Shown piece after piece: positions 17,358 through 26,659 of a stretch of 64,000 nucleotides of DNA. The translations under genes and the position numbers were made by a program. How positions within the stretch are numbered: position 1 is the stretch's first letter; every line of letters starts with the position of its first letter. The notes beneath the pieces are model-generated. The model did not search any database. It was not told the origin of the DNA and saw nothing but the letters and a program-made list of their open reading frames with translations. The stretch comes from Arthrobacter sp. M4. Its GTDB lineage: Bacteria; Actinomycetota; Actinomycetes; Actinomycetales; Micrococcaceae. The stretch covers positions 124,001 through 188,000 of the forward strand of contig NZ_JAIWYX010000003.1 in NCBI RefSeq assembly GCF_020251205.1, in the 5' to 3' direction.

Positions 17358-17721
17358 TTTGCGTCGTCTTCTGTTTCTGGGCAGGGCTCTTTGTATCGCC
17401 GGCGCATTTTGGCAGTCCGTCCTGTTAGTCCGAGACCCCGTCCGGTATGGCGCAGGGCCGGGGTCGAAGGTGCCCTGGTCCGTTGCAGGAAGCCCGCCTC
17501 GGTGCGGCTCATGGAGGAAAGCGGCAGCTGCAGGACCTCGCTTACCCCTTGAATTGAACGGTTTGGGCAGTGATGAGCTGTGTCGAGATTTCCGCGGCTG
17601 AGTGAGTTGACAATTTTGAGGTGACGGGTAGGAGCTCCCTCGAAGGATCTCGAAACCTTGCGCGTCGTAGGCGGAAAGCAAAGCACTCCTTGCATTCTCG
17701 ATTGTGTTGCGCAGCAGACGA
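17358..17721. other. No supported gene between IS256 fragment and LacI gene
   Basis: Several short overlapping frames exist on both strands, but none gives a recognisable protein. The stretch probably contains the junction between the mobile-element debris and the sugar operon whose last gene ends at 17722. Confidence 0.4.
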
Positions 17722-18828
17722 TTATTGATGCAGTTGCTCTGACGGAAGTCGCCGGGACGCAGTGAACGCGGCGTCGTTTTTGCCACAGTTCGGCGTGGGC
17801 CGGCTCGTGCTGGCTCGCAGGATCACCTCCCCCGCCAGGTCGACGTTGTCGATCTGTCTGCCGATTGCAAGGTGAACAGCTTGTGTGCCGATTTCTTGGA
17901 TAGGGAGCCGGACGGTTGTCAGGGTCGGCCAGAAGTCAGCCGAATCGGGGATGTCGTCGAAGCCTGCGATGGCGTAATCGCGAGGAGGCTCTAGGTGCAA
18001 GCGGGCCAGGGCCGTGATGGTTGTCAAGGCTACCCGGTCGGTGACACCGAAGATCCCGTGCCTAAGTCCTTCCTCCCCGTCGCGTATGATCTGTCGGCGG
18101 ATCTGGGCGGCGGCGTCGCGAGCCCCGTCCGACCTGAGGGAGGTATGGACGACTTCGGCTGGATGCACATCTGCGATCTGGAGGCCGGTGACGAATCCGG
18201 CGCGGCGGCGGTCCAAATAGGCCCGGTCCTCAGCTCCTGTTACGATCGTGAACCGTCGACTCCCTTGGGCAACCATGGCGGCAGCGAGTTCGGCTGCCCC
18301 CTTCTCCTGCTGGAGCCCGAGAACCTTCTCGCTGCCAGAACCGCAGCCCAATGCCTCGCTAATGGTCACGAGGCGTCCGCCCGTCGATATGTATCGGTCT
18401 GCAAGCTGGCTCAGGGGGGTCTTTCCGGCGTCCGAACGATGACGAATTGTGGAAGCCAGAATGATCCCCTCCACGCCCTGGGACACGAGGGCCCGCAGCG
18501 CCGCCAGATCCTCTTCAGCGCTGTCGCCGGTGCTCGCGAGCACGAGCGTCTTCCCGCTGAGTCCGCAGGCTCGGTGCACACCCTTGGCGATCGAAGACGA
18601 ATACCAGTCGCCGATGTCGTGGACGACGAGGCCTATCAGTCCTGTCGAGGATCCGACGAGTGCTCGTGCTGCAGCATTGGGCCGGTAGCCGAGTGAATTG
18701 GCGGCAGAATGCACCTTCTCCGCGGTAGCAGGGGGCACCTTTCGCCCTGCGGCACCGCTGAGCGCACGTGAAGCCGTGGCTATGGACACTCCAGCATGCC
18801 GGGCGACGTCAACAATTGTTGCCGACAT
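17722..18828 (-). CDS. LacI-family regulator of the GH78 operon
   Basis: A 368-residue LacI/GalR repressor. The N-terminal helix-turn-helix is TIVDVARHAGVSIATASRAL (4-23) followed by the hinge; the rest is a periplasmic-binding-like sugar sensor ending with the typical AGFDDIPDSADFWPTLTTVR region. The C-terminal tail of about 25 residues after SRPTP has no family counterpart and may result from a disturbed 3' end next to mobile-element debris. It is the last gene of the minus-strand operon starting at 26591 and overlaps the small gene upstream by 20 bp. Confidence 0.88.
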   Translation of the reverse strand: MSATIVDVARHAGVSIATASRALSGAAGRKVPPATAEKVHSAANSLGYRPNAAARALVGSSTGLIGLVVHDIGDWYSSSIAKGVHRACGLSGKTLVLASTGDSAEEDLAALRALVSQGVEGIILASTIRHRSDAGKTPLSQLADRYISTGGRLVTISEALGCGSGSEKVLGLQQEKGAAELAAAMVAQGSRRFTIVTGAEDRAYLDRRRAGFVTGLQIADVHPAEVVHTSLRSDGARDAAAQIRRQIIRDGEEGLRHGIFGVTDRVALTTITALARLHLEPPRDYAIAGFDDIPDSADFWPTLTTVRLPIQEIGTQAVHLAIGRQIDNVDLAGEVILRASTSRPTPNCGKNDAAFTASRRLPSEQLHQ

Positions 18829-19084
18829 CGTGCGGTGACCTCAGCTTGTACCACCGCGGCTTCTCTGCTCGCTCGGAAAGCCTTCTGACGCTGTACTCGT
18901 CGAACTCAACGATGCGCCGCTCCCCGTAATCGGAGACAGCCCAAAAAAGATTCATTTCGGGCATCAGCTCTTCCACGATCCCTATGAAATGAATGGACTG
19001 GTCGAACCGGGCCTCGATCCTGTCGTCACGGGACAGGAAAGCGCAGGACTCGACGTGATCCTCTATTCCTGGTTCCTGCGCCAT
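18809..19084 (-). CDS. Small conserved-looking protein of unknown function
   Basis: A 91-residue acidic protein with no recognised domain, signal or membrane segment. It starts two bases after the GH78 stop and overlaps the LacI start, so it is very likely translated with them. Its composition (FIGIVEELMPEMNLFWAVSD, then a basic C-terminus) is that of a real small cytoplasmic protein. I cannot assign a function. Confidence 0.55.
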   Translation of the reverse strand: MAQEPGIEDHVESCAFLSRDDRIEARFDQSIHFIGIVEELMPEMNLFWAVSDYGERRIVEFDEYSVRRLSERAEKPRWYKLRSPHDVGNNC

Positions 19085-19085
19085 G

Positions 19086-21392
19086 TCAGCCTCTCATCGC
19101 CGGAGCAGATGCTGTGGAACCACTCAGCTGGACCGCTCGCTCGTGCTGCCCCCCGGCAAGGATTTCTTCGCCGGCCCCTGGCAGGCACAGGACTGCTTCG
19201 GTGCCTTCGGGGATAACGACAGCCACACGCAGGATTCCGTCTGCCTGATCCCATCGGACCGACGCGAGACCGTGGGGGGTCTCGAGGCTCGTCTGCGCCC
19301 AGCTGAGGTCCCCGCCGGGCCGGGGTGCAATGAGGATCCGGCGGTAGCCGGGCTCGATCGGAGCGATGCCCCCCACGGTGCGGTGGAGCCAGTCGACGAT
19401 GGCGCCGAGGGCGTAATGGTTGAAGCTGGTCATTTCGCCTGGGTTGATCGTCCCGTTGGGGAGCATCGAGTCCCAGCGCTCCCAGATCGTCGTCGCGCCC
19501 ATCGTCACCGGGTACAGCCATGACGGGCATTCGGTCTGCAGCAGCAGCCGGTAAGCGGCGTCGAGGTGCCCCGTCGCGGTGAGGGCGTCAGTGACGAACG
19601 GGGTCCCGGCGAACCCAGTGGAGATCCGATAGCCAGATTCTTGGACGAGCTCGGCCAGGCGCCGCCCCGCGAATTGCTTGTCAGACTCACCCAGAATCGC
19701 GAAGACGATGGCAAGTGCGTAGACCGTGGTGCAGTCGCTCTTGATCACCCCGGCGGTTAGGTAATGCTTTGTGAAGGCTGCCCGCAAGGACATAGACATA
19801 TTGCGGAACTCGGCCTCGGCCGCCCCGTCCCCGAGAACCCGGGCTGCCTGGGCGACGAGGTCCGCGGTGCGGAAGGCGCATAGGGTCGCGACGACGTGGG
19901 CGTCAGCCTTGGCCTGCGCCGCCTGATCAGCAGGGGCGTCGGGGTCGAGCCAGTCGCCGAACTGGAAGCCTCTGTCCCATAGACCGTTCGGGGAGAGCTT
20001 TGAGCGGAGCCGGCGGGCGTGGGAGACCATCGAGGGGAAGGCCTCCTCAAGCACGCGGCTGTCTCCATACGCCTGCCAGAGCGCCCATGGCACCCACACA
20101 GAGGCGTCGCTCCACAGCGCTGTCGTGTCCGGAACGGGAAGTTCGCCGGCCTTAGCATGCTTCAGCACGTCCGGTACGACGTAGGGCACCATGCCGTCGT
20201 GGTGCTCCTGTTCGAGGGCGAGGTCGCGCAGCCAATCCCGCAGGAAGTCCTTGGCGTCGAACAGGAAGCACGCACTCGGGGCAAAGGCGGCGATGTCCCC
20301 GGTCCAGCCCAGGCGCTCGTCGCGCTGCGGGCAGTCCGTGGGCACATCCACGAAGTTTCCCCGCATCCCCCATACGGCGTTCTCGTGCAGCCTGTTCACG
20401 AGCGGGTTTGATGTCTCGAACTTACCCGTCCGGCGCAGGTCCGAGGAGATCACGACGGCGGTCAGCCCACCGCCCGCTGACAAGGCAGCGCGGAGCCCCG
20501 CGATGCCCTCCGGCCAGCCATTGACCTCGACGTAGCGGAAACCGTGGAACGTGAGCGTCGGCTCGAACACGTCCTTCCCGCCTGAGAGCGTAAACCGGTC
20601 CGTCGCTTCCGCCGACCGCAGCGGACGGGTTCCCAGCTCACCGTGCTCCAGCACTTCGGCATGTCGGAGCGTCACCACAGAACCTTCAGGGCCGGCGACC
20701 TCCGCCCGTACCCAGCCCACGATGTTCTGTCCGAAGTCAAGGATCACCTTCCCCGAAGGCGACTCCCACATACCGACCGGTGGGAGCTCCGCCTGGCGCC
20801 GAACAGGTGGTCCGATGTAGGGCTCAAGTGGCGCCATATCATCGACCAGCTCGTGGACGCCCACCCATCCCGGTGCGGCGAAACCGGGACTCAGCCAGCT
20901 CGCGTCGTACCTCCGCGCGTCGATGTCCTGCCCGTCGTACAGGTCATTCGACATCGTAGACGACGGCCCAGCCGCCCACGACGCATCGGAACCGAAGACC
21001 TGCTCGTGCCCGTCGGCGAACCGCACGCGAAGCTCTGCGAATCCAGCGAGCTCCTTCCCGTAGAAAGCAGACCCGCCGGTCCAGGTCAACCGACCTCGGT
21101 ACCAGCCGTTCCCGAGCGCCAATCCCAGAACTGTGGTCGGGCCAACGAGCGCGGTCACATCCAGCTCCGCGTACCGCACCCGCCACTCGTACGCGGACCA
21201 CCCGGGGGTCAGTAGGTCCTCGGAGGCCCGCCGACCGTTCACCCAGGCCTCGACGATGCCAAGGGCTGACAGGAATAAGGTGGCAGAGGCGACCTTCCCA
21301 TGGCCCTCCTCGAGGTGGAACTCGCCACGCACCAGCGGGGCGCCGCCGAATTCGGCATCAGGTGAAATGAAACGGGCATGCCAGAAAGACAT
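19086..21392 (-). CDS. GH78 alpha-L-rhamnosidase
   Basis: Releases terminal alpha-L-rhamnose from oligosaccharides or glycosides by an inverting mechanism. The 768-residue protein begins with the family's N-terminal beta-sandwich (IVEAWVNGRR, then LLTPGWSAYEWRVRY), followed by a second beta domain (DFGQNIVGWVR) and the (alpha/alpha)6 barrel with the hallmark DCPQRDERLGWTGD (353-366), which carries the likely general acid E359. The later barrel motif TTIWERWDSMLPNG and C-terminal sandwich are intact. There is no signal peptide, so it acts on imported substrate. A GGAG ribosome site precedes the ATG. It is the fifth gene of the operon, downstream of a DUF2264 protein. Confidence 0.93.
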   Translation of the reverse strand: MSFWHARFISPDAEFGGAPLVRGEFHLEEGHGKVASATLFLSALGIVEAWVNGRRASEDLLTPGWSAYEWRVRYAELDVTALVGPTTVLGLALGNGWYRGRLTWTGGSAFYGKELAGFAELRVRFADGHEQVFGSDASWAAGPSSTMSNDLYDGQDIDARRYDASWLSPGFAAPGWVGVHELVDDMAPLEPYIGPPVRRQAELPPVGMWESPSGKVILDFGQNIVGWVRAEVAGPEGSVVTLRHAEVLEHGELGTRPLRSAEATDRFTLSGGKDVFEPTLTFHGFRYVEVNGWPEGIAGLRAALSAGGGLTAVVISSDLRRTGKFETSNPLVNRLHENAVWGMRGNFVDVPTDCPQRDERLGWTGDIAAFAPSACFLFDAKDFLRDWLRDLALEQEHHDGMVPYVVPDVLKHAKAGELPVPDTTALWSDASVWVPWALWQAYGDSRVLEEAFPSMVSHARRLRSKLSPNGLWDRGFQFGDWLDPDAPADQAAQAKADAHVVATLCAFRTADLVAQAARVLGDGAAEAEFRNMSMSLRAAFTKHYLTAGVIKSDCTTVYALAIVFAILGESDKQFAGRRLAELVQESGYRISTGFAGTPFVTDALTATGHLDAAYRLLLQTECPSWLYPVTMGATTIWERWDSMLPNGTINPGEMTSFNHYALGAIVDWLHRTVGGIAPIEPGYRRILIAPRPGGDLSWAQTSLETPHGLASVRWDQADGILRVAVVIPEGTEAVLCLPGAGEEILAGGQHERAVQLSGSTASAPAMRG

Positions 21393-21432
21393 GGCAATCT
21401 CCAGTCGTTTGTTCTTGGTGGATGTGTGGCTG

Positions 21433-23391
21433 CTACACCGGCAGGATGAATACGGTGGGTTCGCCTTCGTGCCAGGTGACGGTGATGCGATGGCCGCCTT
21501 CGACCAGGGCTTCAGCGTTCACCTGCGGCAATGGCTTGCTGTCAGCGCCCCGGGTCAGGGAGACCACGGTCGCGATGACTTCGCCCTGCGTGACGGTACC
21601 TGTGGCAAGCCACGGGACAGCGACGTAGTCGCCGAGGGGGGTCGCGTCCTTCTCTATGACGACACCCGCTTCGGTAAGTCCGCCCAAGCCGTGGATGGTC
21701 GAGATGAGATCACCGCTTGCCGCCTTGGCAGACAGGTGTGCTGAACGGGTTTCGGATTCAGAGTGGGGCTGTTCGGAGGACGCGACAGGCCAGCCTCCGA
21801 TGCGGAGCGCCACTGCATCCGTTGCCTCTTCCACGCGTGCCAGACGCACTTCAGTGCCTTCCCAGACGGCTGAGGCGACCGTGAGCACGGGCCCTGGTGT
21901 GCTGGTCCCGGACTGGTAAGCGCCGAAGTTTGCCGTGGGGTCCTCGTCGGATTCGATCCAGCGCACCCGCCCCTGGGATGCACCGACGAGCACTCCGTCG
22001 TCCAGTTCACCCAGGAAAAGCGTCTCGAACCCCGTGCGGTGGGTGGGACGGCCTGCCTTGTCCAGCAGCACGACGGCATTGTCCAAGGGATTGTCGCTGG
22101 CGGGGCCGGCCAGGGGCGGGACGGTTGCGGTCGAGTAGCCAAGTCGTGCATACACGGGGGCATCGGCTGTCTGGGCGCCCGCCTTCTGGTGATCACTGCC
22201 GTGGTTGAGGATGGTCACGAATCCGTCCTCACGTCGGCCGGAGACCAGCCAGCCTGGTGCTTCGATCACCCGGGAGATGTTCCCGGCCTCGATCGGCAGC
22301 GGCTGCTCCAGGGCGGTCCAGACCGGGTGGTTTGGAGGCAGGAGCATCCCTAACGTCCCTAGGGATGCCCAATAGGGTGATCCCGGGCCGGAGTAGGTCT
22401 GCCGCATCGCCGGCCATGCGCCGTGCCAGCCCAGAGTGAGCAGACCATTCTCGTCGAACGCGCCCCGTTGTTCGAAATGGGTCACGATGCCGGTGACGGC
22501 TCGCCGGAGGAGGCCGGGGTGATGCTGGCCGGCATCTGTGAGCGCCGCCACCCACAGCGGTGCGGCGGTAGCAAAGCGGTACACCAGACTCCGGCCGTGC
22601 ACGAGCGGGGACCCATCCGCGCCGGTCAGGCACAGCGCGTCGTCCGTGTAGCGGCCGAGGTCCTCCTTCCACTGCTCGATGAGCGACGGGGGGCACAGTG
22701 CGGCGGGGACCTCGAACAGGTGGGTCCACAGAAGTGGGTAGGTGTGCAGCATCCAGCCGACATAGTGGTCGAAGTGCCGGCCCGGCCCGTCGCTGAGCCA
22801 ACCGTTGGCCCTGCGCATCCATGCGTGGGTGGCGAGGTCTTCCTCGATGTCGGTTGCCGACCAGGGGCCGCCGTTCTCGCGGAGGAACGATTCGACCATG
22901 ATGCGGAACCATACCCAGTTGGAGGGCGGGTACCAGGTGCCCATGATGCCGGACAACCAGTTCACGGTGTGTTCGCGGACCCGGTCGTCGAGCCGGTTCC
23001 AGAGCCAGGGCCGGGTCATCTGCAGGCCGATCACCAGCGAGGCGGCTTCCACCTTCGTCTGCAGGAGCTCCTGGGGACGGGGCCATGCCTCGGGCGAGTC
23101 GGGGTCCATGGCCGCGCCCAGGCCGCGGGCATAGCGCTCCATCAGGTTCCAGGGGTCTTCTCCGTTGCGGCCAGCGACCAATGATGCGGCACCAAGGAAG
23201 GTTCGGGCGAAGCCCTCGATTCCGTCGGAGACCCAACCGTTGCGGCTCACAGGTCCAGGCAGGTCGATTCGGGCGCCACCCGGGGATCGATGTGCTTCAG
23301 GAGCTGTCACCATGCGATCGACGAATGCTTCCCAATGGGTCCTGGTCCAGCCCGTGTACGGCGACCTCACGAAATCGAGGTCCGCGTTCAT
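21433..23391 (-). CDS. DUF2264 glycosidase-like protein, long form
   Basis: A 652-residue DUF2264 protein: an (alpha/alpha)6-barrel part (about 10-385) plus a C-terminal beta domain (about 400-650). Typical DUF2264 segments are GARIDLPGPVSRNGWVSDGIEGFARTFLG-like (N-terminal), NWVWFRIMVESFL, HFDHYVGWMLHTYP and RSLVYRFATAAPLW. To my knowledge some DUF2264 proteins act as beta-glucuronidases (the GH154 group), so removal of a uronic acid next to rhamnose is plausible but not shown. It overlaps the dehydrogenase stop as ATGA. A shorter paralogue lies at 32006-33139. Confidence 0.85.
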   Translation of the reverse strand: MNADLDFVRSPYTGWTRTHWEAFVDRMVTAPEAHRSPGGARIDLPGPVSRNGWVSDGIEGFARTFLGAASLVAGRNGEDPWNLMERYARGLGAAMDPDSPEAWPRPQELLQTKVEAASLVIGLQMTRPWLWNRLDDRVREHTVNWLSGIMGTWYPPSNWVWFRIMVESFLRENGGPWSATDIEEDLATHAWMRRANGWLSDGPGRHFDHYVGWMLHTYPLLWTHLFEVPAALCPPSLIEQWKEDLGRYTDDALCLTGADGSPLVHGRSLVYRFATAAPLWVAALTDAGQHHPGLLRRAVTGIVTHFEQRGAFDENGLLTLGWHGAWPAMRQTYSGPGSPYWASLGTLGMLLPPNHPVWTALEQPLPIEAGNISRVIEAPGWLVSGRREDGFVTILNHGSDHQKAGAQTADAPVYARLGYSTATVPPLAGPASDNPLDNAVVLLDKAGRPTHRTGFETLFLGELDDGVLVGASQGRVRWIESDEDPTANFGAYQSGTSTPGPVLTVASAVWEGTEVRLARVEEATDAVALRIGGWPVASSEQPHSESETRSAHLSAKAASGDLISTIHGLGGLTEAGVVIEKDATPLGDYVAVPWLATGTVTQGEVIATVVSLTRGADSKPLPQVNAEALVEGGHRITVTWHEGEPTVFILPV

Positions 23392-24440
23392 GCCTGCACC
23401 GCCAGGTTCTCCCGGGTGATCGGGCTCAGCGGGGGCAGATCCGCGGCGTACCGTACAAGCTCCAGAAGCACAGCATCTGTCATCCTCCGGGTCTCCGAGC
23501 CGATGGAACCGGCCAGGTGAGGCGTCAGGATGACGTTCGGAAGGTCGTACAGCGGCGAATCTGCGGGCAAAGGTTCAGGATCGGTGACGTCAAGGATGGC
23601 GTCCAGGCGCCCCGAGACGCAAGCATGTTCGAGTGCAGCACCGTCCACGAGTGCGCCGCGGGCAGTGTTGACGAGCGTGGCTCCGGGCCGCATCCGGGCA
23701 AGCTCGGCTTCGCCGATCATGTGGTGTGTCTGCGGCAGGGATGGTGCGTGAAGCGACAGGACGTCCGCACGCACCAGGGCATCTTCCAACTCTGTGGGTT
23801 CGGCGCCGGCCGCGAGCACCTCGGCCGGGTCCGCGTAAGGGTCCACTACTAGGATCGGGCCTGTCTCAAGCGTGCGCAGAAGGGCCACGACACGGCGGCC
23901 GATGCGGGAGAAGCCTACGATGGCGACTGTGCGGTTTCGGCCGCTGAGCTCTCCCCGGAGTTCCCGGTAGGACCAGTCCTGCCGGAACCGGCGGGCGTCC
24001 TGGGCCAGGAAGGGAACCTTCTTCAAGGCCCACAGGACCGCTGCGAGCGTGTACTGTGCCACGGGCTCAGCGTTAGCGTCGGCGGCAGACGTCACCAACA
24101 GGCCTCGCCGGAACACCGGCTCGCCCACATGTCCGCGCACGCTTCCGGCCGCATGCAGGACTGCCCTGAGCCGGGGGGCAGCCTCCAATACGTCCTCGTC
24201 GAGCGGTGGGCATCCCCAGGAGGTGATCAGTACCTCTACCTCAGCCAGTCGGGAGCGGACTTCGGGAGAATTCAGCTCTTCGGTCGCAAGGGGCGTCCCA
24301 ACGGCTGCAGCTTCATGGAGCCGGGACAGCTCGGCTTCGCCGAACTGCGATTTCAATGTGTCCGCGTCCATGGCCAGGAGCACCTCAGGTTTGCGGGGTG
24401 GCGGGGTCAGCTTGGGCTCGTGCGTCTCTGCACGATTCAT
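23388..24440 (-). CDS. D-2-hydroxyacid dehydrogenase family protein
   Basis: NAD-dependent D-isomer-specific 2-hydroxyacid dehydrogenase of 350 residues. The Rossmann motif is VAIVGFSRIGRRV (G-x-S-x-IG, with F/S where many members have LG), followed by the acidic residue of DPYAD. The substrate carboxylate-binding and catalytic regions LVNTARGALVDGAAL (R) and LTPHLAGSIGSE (H) are present. I chose the ATG at 24440, preceded by GGAG; an upstream in-frame ATG at 24551 would overlap the preceding gene. In this operon it might reduce or oxidise a sugar acid released from the oligosaccharide; the substrate is not known. Confidence 0.85.
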   Translation of the reverse strand: MNRAETHEPKLTPPPRKPEVLLAMDADTLKSQFGEAELSRLHEAAAVGTPLATEELNSPEVRSRLAEVEVLITSWGCPPLDEDVLEAAPRLRAVLHAAGSVRGHVGEPVFRRGLLVTSAADANAEPVAQYTLAAVLWALKKVPFLAQDARRFRQDWSYRELRGELSGRNRTVAIVGFSRIGRRVVALLRTLETGPILVVDPYADPAEVLAAGAEPTELEDALVRADVLSLHAPSLPQTHHMIGEAELARMRPGATLVNTARGALVDGAALEHACVSGRLDAILDVTDPEPLPADSPLYDLPNVILTPHLAGSIGSETRRMTDAVLLELVRYAADLPPLSPITRENLAVQA

Positions 24441-24489
24441 CGGTGCCTCCAGTTGATTGGTGGCCGCGGCGGATGCTCGCGGGTGGCGG

Positions 24490-25347
24490 TCAGGGATTTT
24501 CGGCAACAGCGCGGACGGCTTGGCCACGGTGGTCCTCCGAGAGTTGGTCAAGAAGGCCGTTCAGTGTGCCGGCGTCGCTGACGAGCTGGCCAGGGGAGTC
24601 GGAATTCACGAATTCGAGGAGGACATCGGTCTGGCTGGGCCGCTGGTTCAGGCGTTGCAGGACCGCGAGCCAGAGGTGGGCTCGGGCCGCAAGTGAGTGG
24701 CGCTCGTCCTTCGGCCACCAAGAGAAGGCGTGCACCGCGATGACTTGGTCGGCGAGCAGGTCCAGCCCAGTAAGCGCGTCGTCAGCGGTCAGTCCCTGAG
24801 GCGGCTGCCAGTAGGTTCCCATCAGGCCGCCGCGGTCGATGTGCGCCAGCAGTGCCGCTGTGGAGTCGGCGGTGTCGGTCAGGGTACCGGCGTGGAACTC
24901 GAGTCCGACCATCACACGTGAGGACGCGGCGGCGTCCGTGAACGCCCGAGCATCCTCGACGACGGCTTCCCAGGCGCGGTCATCTGTGTCGGCGGACCCT
25001 CGAGTGCCCGCCCAAACCCGAATCCGGGGCGCCTCCAGCGCCGCGGCTGCGTTCAACACCGCTTCATGCTCCTGCTCAGTACTGGAGCCGAGTCGGAGGT
25101 ACGAGCCATACGAGGCCACGGCCAGCCCGGCGTCGACAGTGCGGGCCCTAACTTCTCTGGCCAGCGAGATGTTCCCGGGGGGCACATGGATGTCCGCGCC
25201 CCACTCGATCGCCCTCAGATTGGCCTCCGACGCGATACGGATGACCTCAGCAGGCTCTTGGGAGCGTAAGGTTACCGAGCATACACCGGGCCGGATACGG
25301 TGGGGCCGTTCAGGCATCCCAGTCCGTTCGGGTGGGTACAGGCTCAT
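24490..25347 (-). CDS. Sugar phosphate isomerase/epimerase (TIM barrel)
   Basis: A 285-residue xylose-isomerase-like TIM-barrel protein (AP endonuclease 2 superfamily). Strand-end carboxylates and histidines of the metal site are recognisable: AIEWGADIH near residue 46, VGLEFHAGT (E near 149) and the VIAVHAFSW and LLEFVNSD segments. Members isomerise or epimerise keto/aldo sugars or inositol derivatives. The start overlaps the GH99-like stop as ATGA. The exact sugar is unknown. Confidence 0.83.
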   Translation of the reverse strand: MSLYPPERTGMPERPHRIRPGVCSVTLRSQEPAEVIRIASEANLRAIEWGADIHVPPGNISLAREVRARTVDAGLAVASYGSYLRLGSSTEQEHEAVLNAAAALEAPRIRVWAGTRGSADTDDRAWEAVVEDARAFTDAAASSRVMVGLEFHAGTLTDTADSTAALLAHIDRGGLMGTYWQPPQGLTADDALTGLDLLADQVIAVHAFSWWPKDERHSLAARAHLWLAVLQRLNQRPSQTDVLLEFVNSDSPGQLVSDAGTLNGLLDQLSEDHRGQAVRAVAENP

Positions 25348-26591
25348 CAGGGATTGACCTCAGCCGACATGGTGTGGACGTTTGGCCGCGCCTTGGAGGA
25401 CGCCAGGCCGAACACCCGGCGGATTTGCTCTAAATGCCCTGTGCCGTGCACCGTGTCAGGCTCGAGGTAACTGCCCTCGGTCCATTCGTTCCAAGCATTG
25501 ATGGTAATCAGCGGAGCCTCCGTCTTCCGCACGAACGAGCGCACCTTCTCGAGGGCACGCCCGAACTGCTCCGGCGTGGCATCGGAGATGACGTTTGTAT
25601 GCGGATAACCCAGGTCCGGGTTATAGCGATCGGACTGGACCGTCCGGGGCGAAGGGTCCCAGCCGACCGTGACGTTGGGAAAGAAGGGGACGTGGTAACG
25701 GCCTGCCAGAGTATCCCACCCCTCCTCGGCCTGGTCGAGCATCTCCCGATACGGAGTCTGCAGATTCGGCATCGCGTAATGGTGTACCCAGACATACGAG
25801 GTCACGCTGTCGAAGCCGAGGCGATCTACGAGCGCCTCCTCATTCATGGCGATGCCATCTTGGGGCAGAGCGGTCTTTTCACGGCAGACAAGATTGAGGT
25901 GAATGTCGGGATGGCCTGCCCTGGCGGCACGTACCCTGAGCCCGTCGAGAGCAGCCTTCGTTTGATCCACCCCGCCAAGTCCATCAATGAGAGTGGCCAC
26001 AGAGTAGATGGACAGATATGGCCGCCCACCCAGGCGGAGGTAAGCCGGGTGGCTGAAGTACCGTTCAATGATGTAATCGGTCGCAGCCTCGAACTGCGCC
26101 GCGTCCACAGTGCCTAACTCAAGGTTGGTCGCCGGGGTTGCGCTCTTCCAAGGATGGATATTGGTCCAATCGTGGTTCGCCCACATGAGGGCAAACTTCA
26201 TCCCGTGAGCCAGCGCGCCGGGCATGAAGGCCTCCTCCAGCGGCCGCTCGAGGTAGGGCCGCCCGCTGTACCAGTACCAGTCGAAGAGGAATGCGTCGAC
26301 GCCGTGAGTGGCGGCGAGGGTCATCTTCTCCCCCATCACGGCGGGGTCGGCCTCGTCCTCGTACCCGTGGGCAGGGACGCGGGGCTGCTGGTGCCCCTCA
26401 AACCGTGGGCCGGCTTGCTTAAGGAGCTCCCACTCGGTCCACCCCTCGCCGTGCCACTGCTCGTTGCGGGGGTCGAGATGGTAATTCGGGAAGTAGTAGG
26501 CCGCTACGGTCACGTCTCGTTCCCTTATCCCCGCTGCCTCGTCGGCAGGCGCTTCCGGGAGCCGGGGAATACGTGTAGTTCTGTCAGTCAC
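25347..26591 (-). CDS. GH99-like (WbsX family) protein, copy 1
   Basis: A 414-residue TIM-barrel protein of the GH99-like/WbsX family. Family landmarks are AAYYFPNYHLDPRNEQWHG, GWTEWELLKQA, FEGHQQPRVP, FLFDWYWYSGRPYLE, MWANHDWTNIH and the C-terminal ITINAWNEWTEGSYLEPD, whose glutamates are likely catalytic or binding residues. WbsX proteins were once annotated as glycosyltransferases; the fold and this degradative context favour a glycoside hydrolase. There is no signal peptide. GTG start at 26591, the first gene of a seven-gene operon. A close paralogue is at 33405-34610. Confidence 0.85.
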   Translation of the reverse strand: MTDRTTRIPRLPEAPADEAAGIRERDVTVAAYYFPNYHLDPRNEQWHGEGWTEWELLKQAGPRFEGHQQPRVPAHGYEDEADPAVMGEKMTLAATHGVDAFLFDWYWYSGRPYLERPLEEAFMPGALAHGMKFALMWANHDWTNIHPWKSATPATNLELGTVDAAQFEAATDYIIERYFSHPAYLRLGGRPYLSIYSVATLIDGLGGVDQTKAALDGLRVRAARAGHPDIHLNLVCREKTALPQDGIAMNEEALVDRLGFDSVTSYVWVHHYAMPNLQTPYREMLDQAEEGWDTLAGRYHVPFFPNVTVGWDPSPRTVQSDRYNPDLGYPHTNVISDATPEQFGRALEKVRSFVRKTEAPLITINAWNEWTEGSYLEPDTVHGTGHLEQIRRVFGLASSKARPNVHTMSAEVNP

Positions 26592-26642
26592 AATGTGATG
26601 TTATTGGAGGGGAATGCCGTTCACATCGGTCTGGATTGAGGG

Positions 26643-26659
26643 AAAGTAGGACGAAATTG
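26643..26659 (+). promoter_or_regulatory. Shared 17-bp element, copy 1
   Basis: AAAGTAGGACGAAATTG lies between the divergent GH99-like and AraC genes. Fifteen of 17 bases recur at 33256-33272 in the divergent region of the second DUF2264/GH99-like pair. It reads CAATTTCGTCCTACTTT toward the minus-strand operon, at about 52-68 bp before its start. An AraC-type binding site is the simplest reading; overlap with a possible AraC ribosome site is a caveat. Confidence 0.4.
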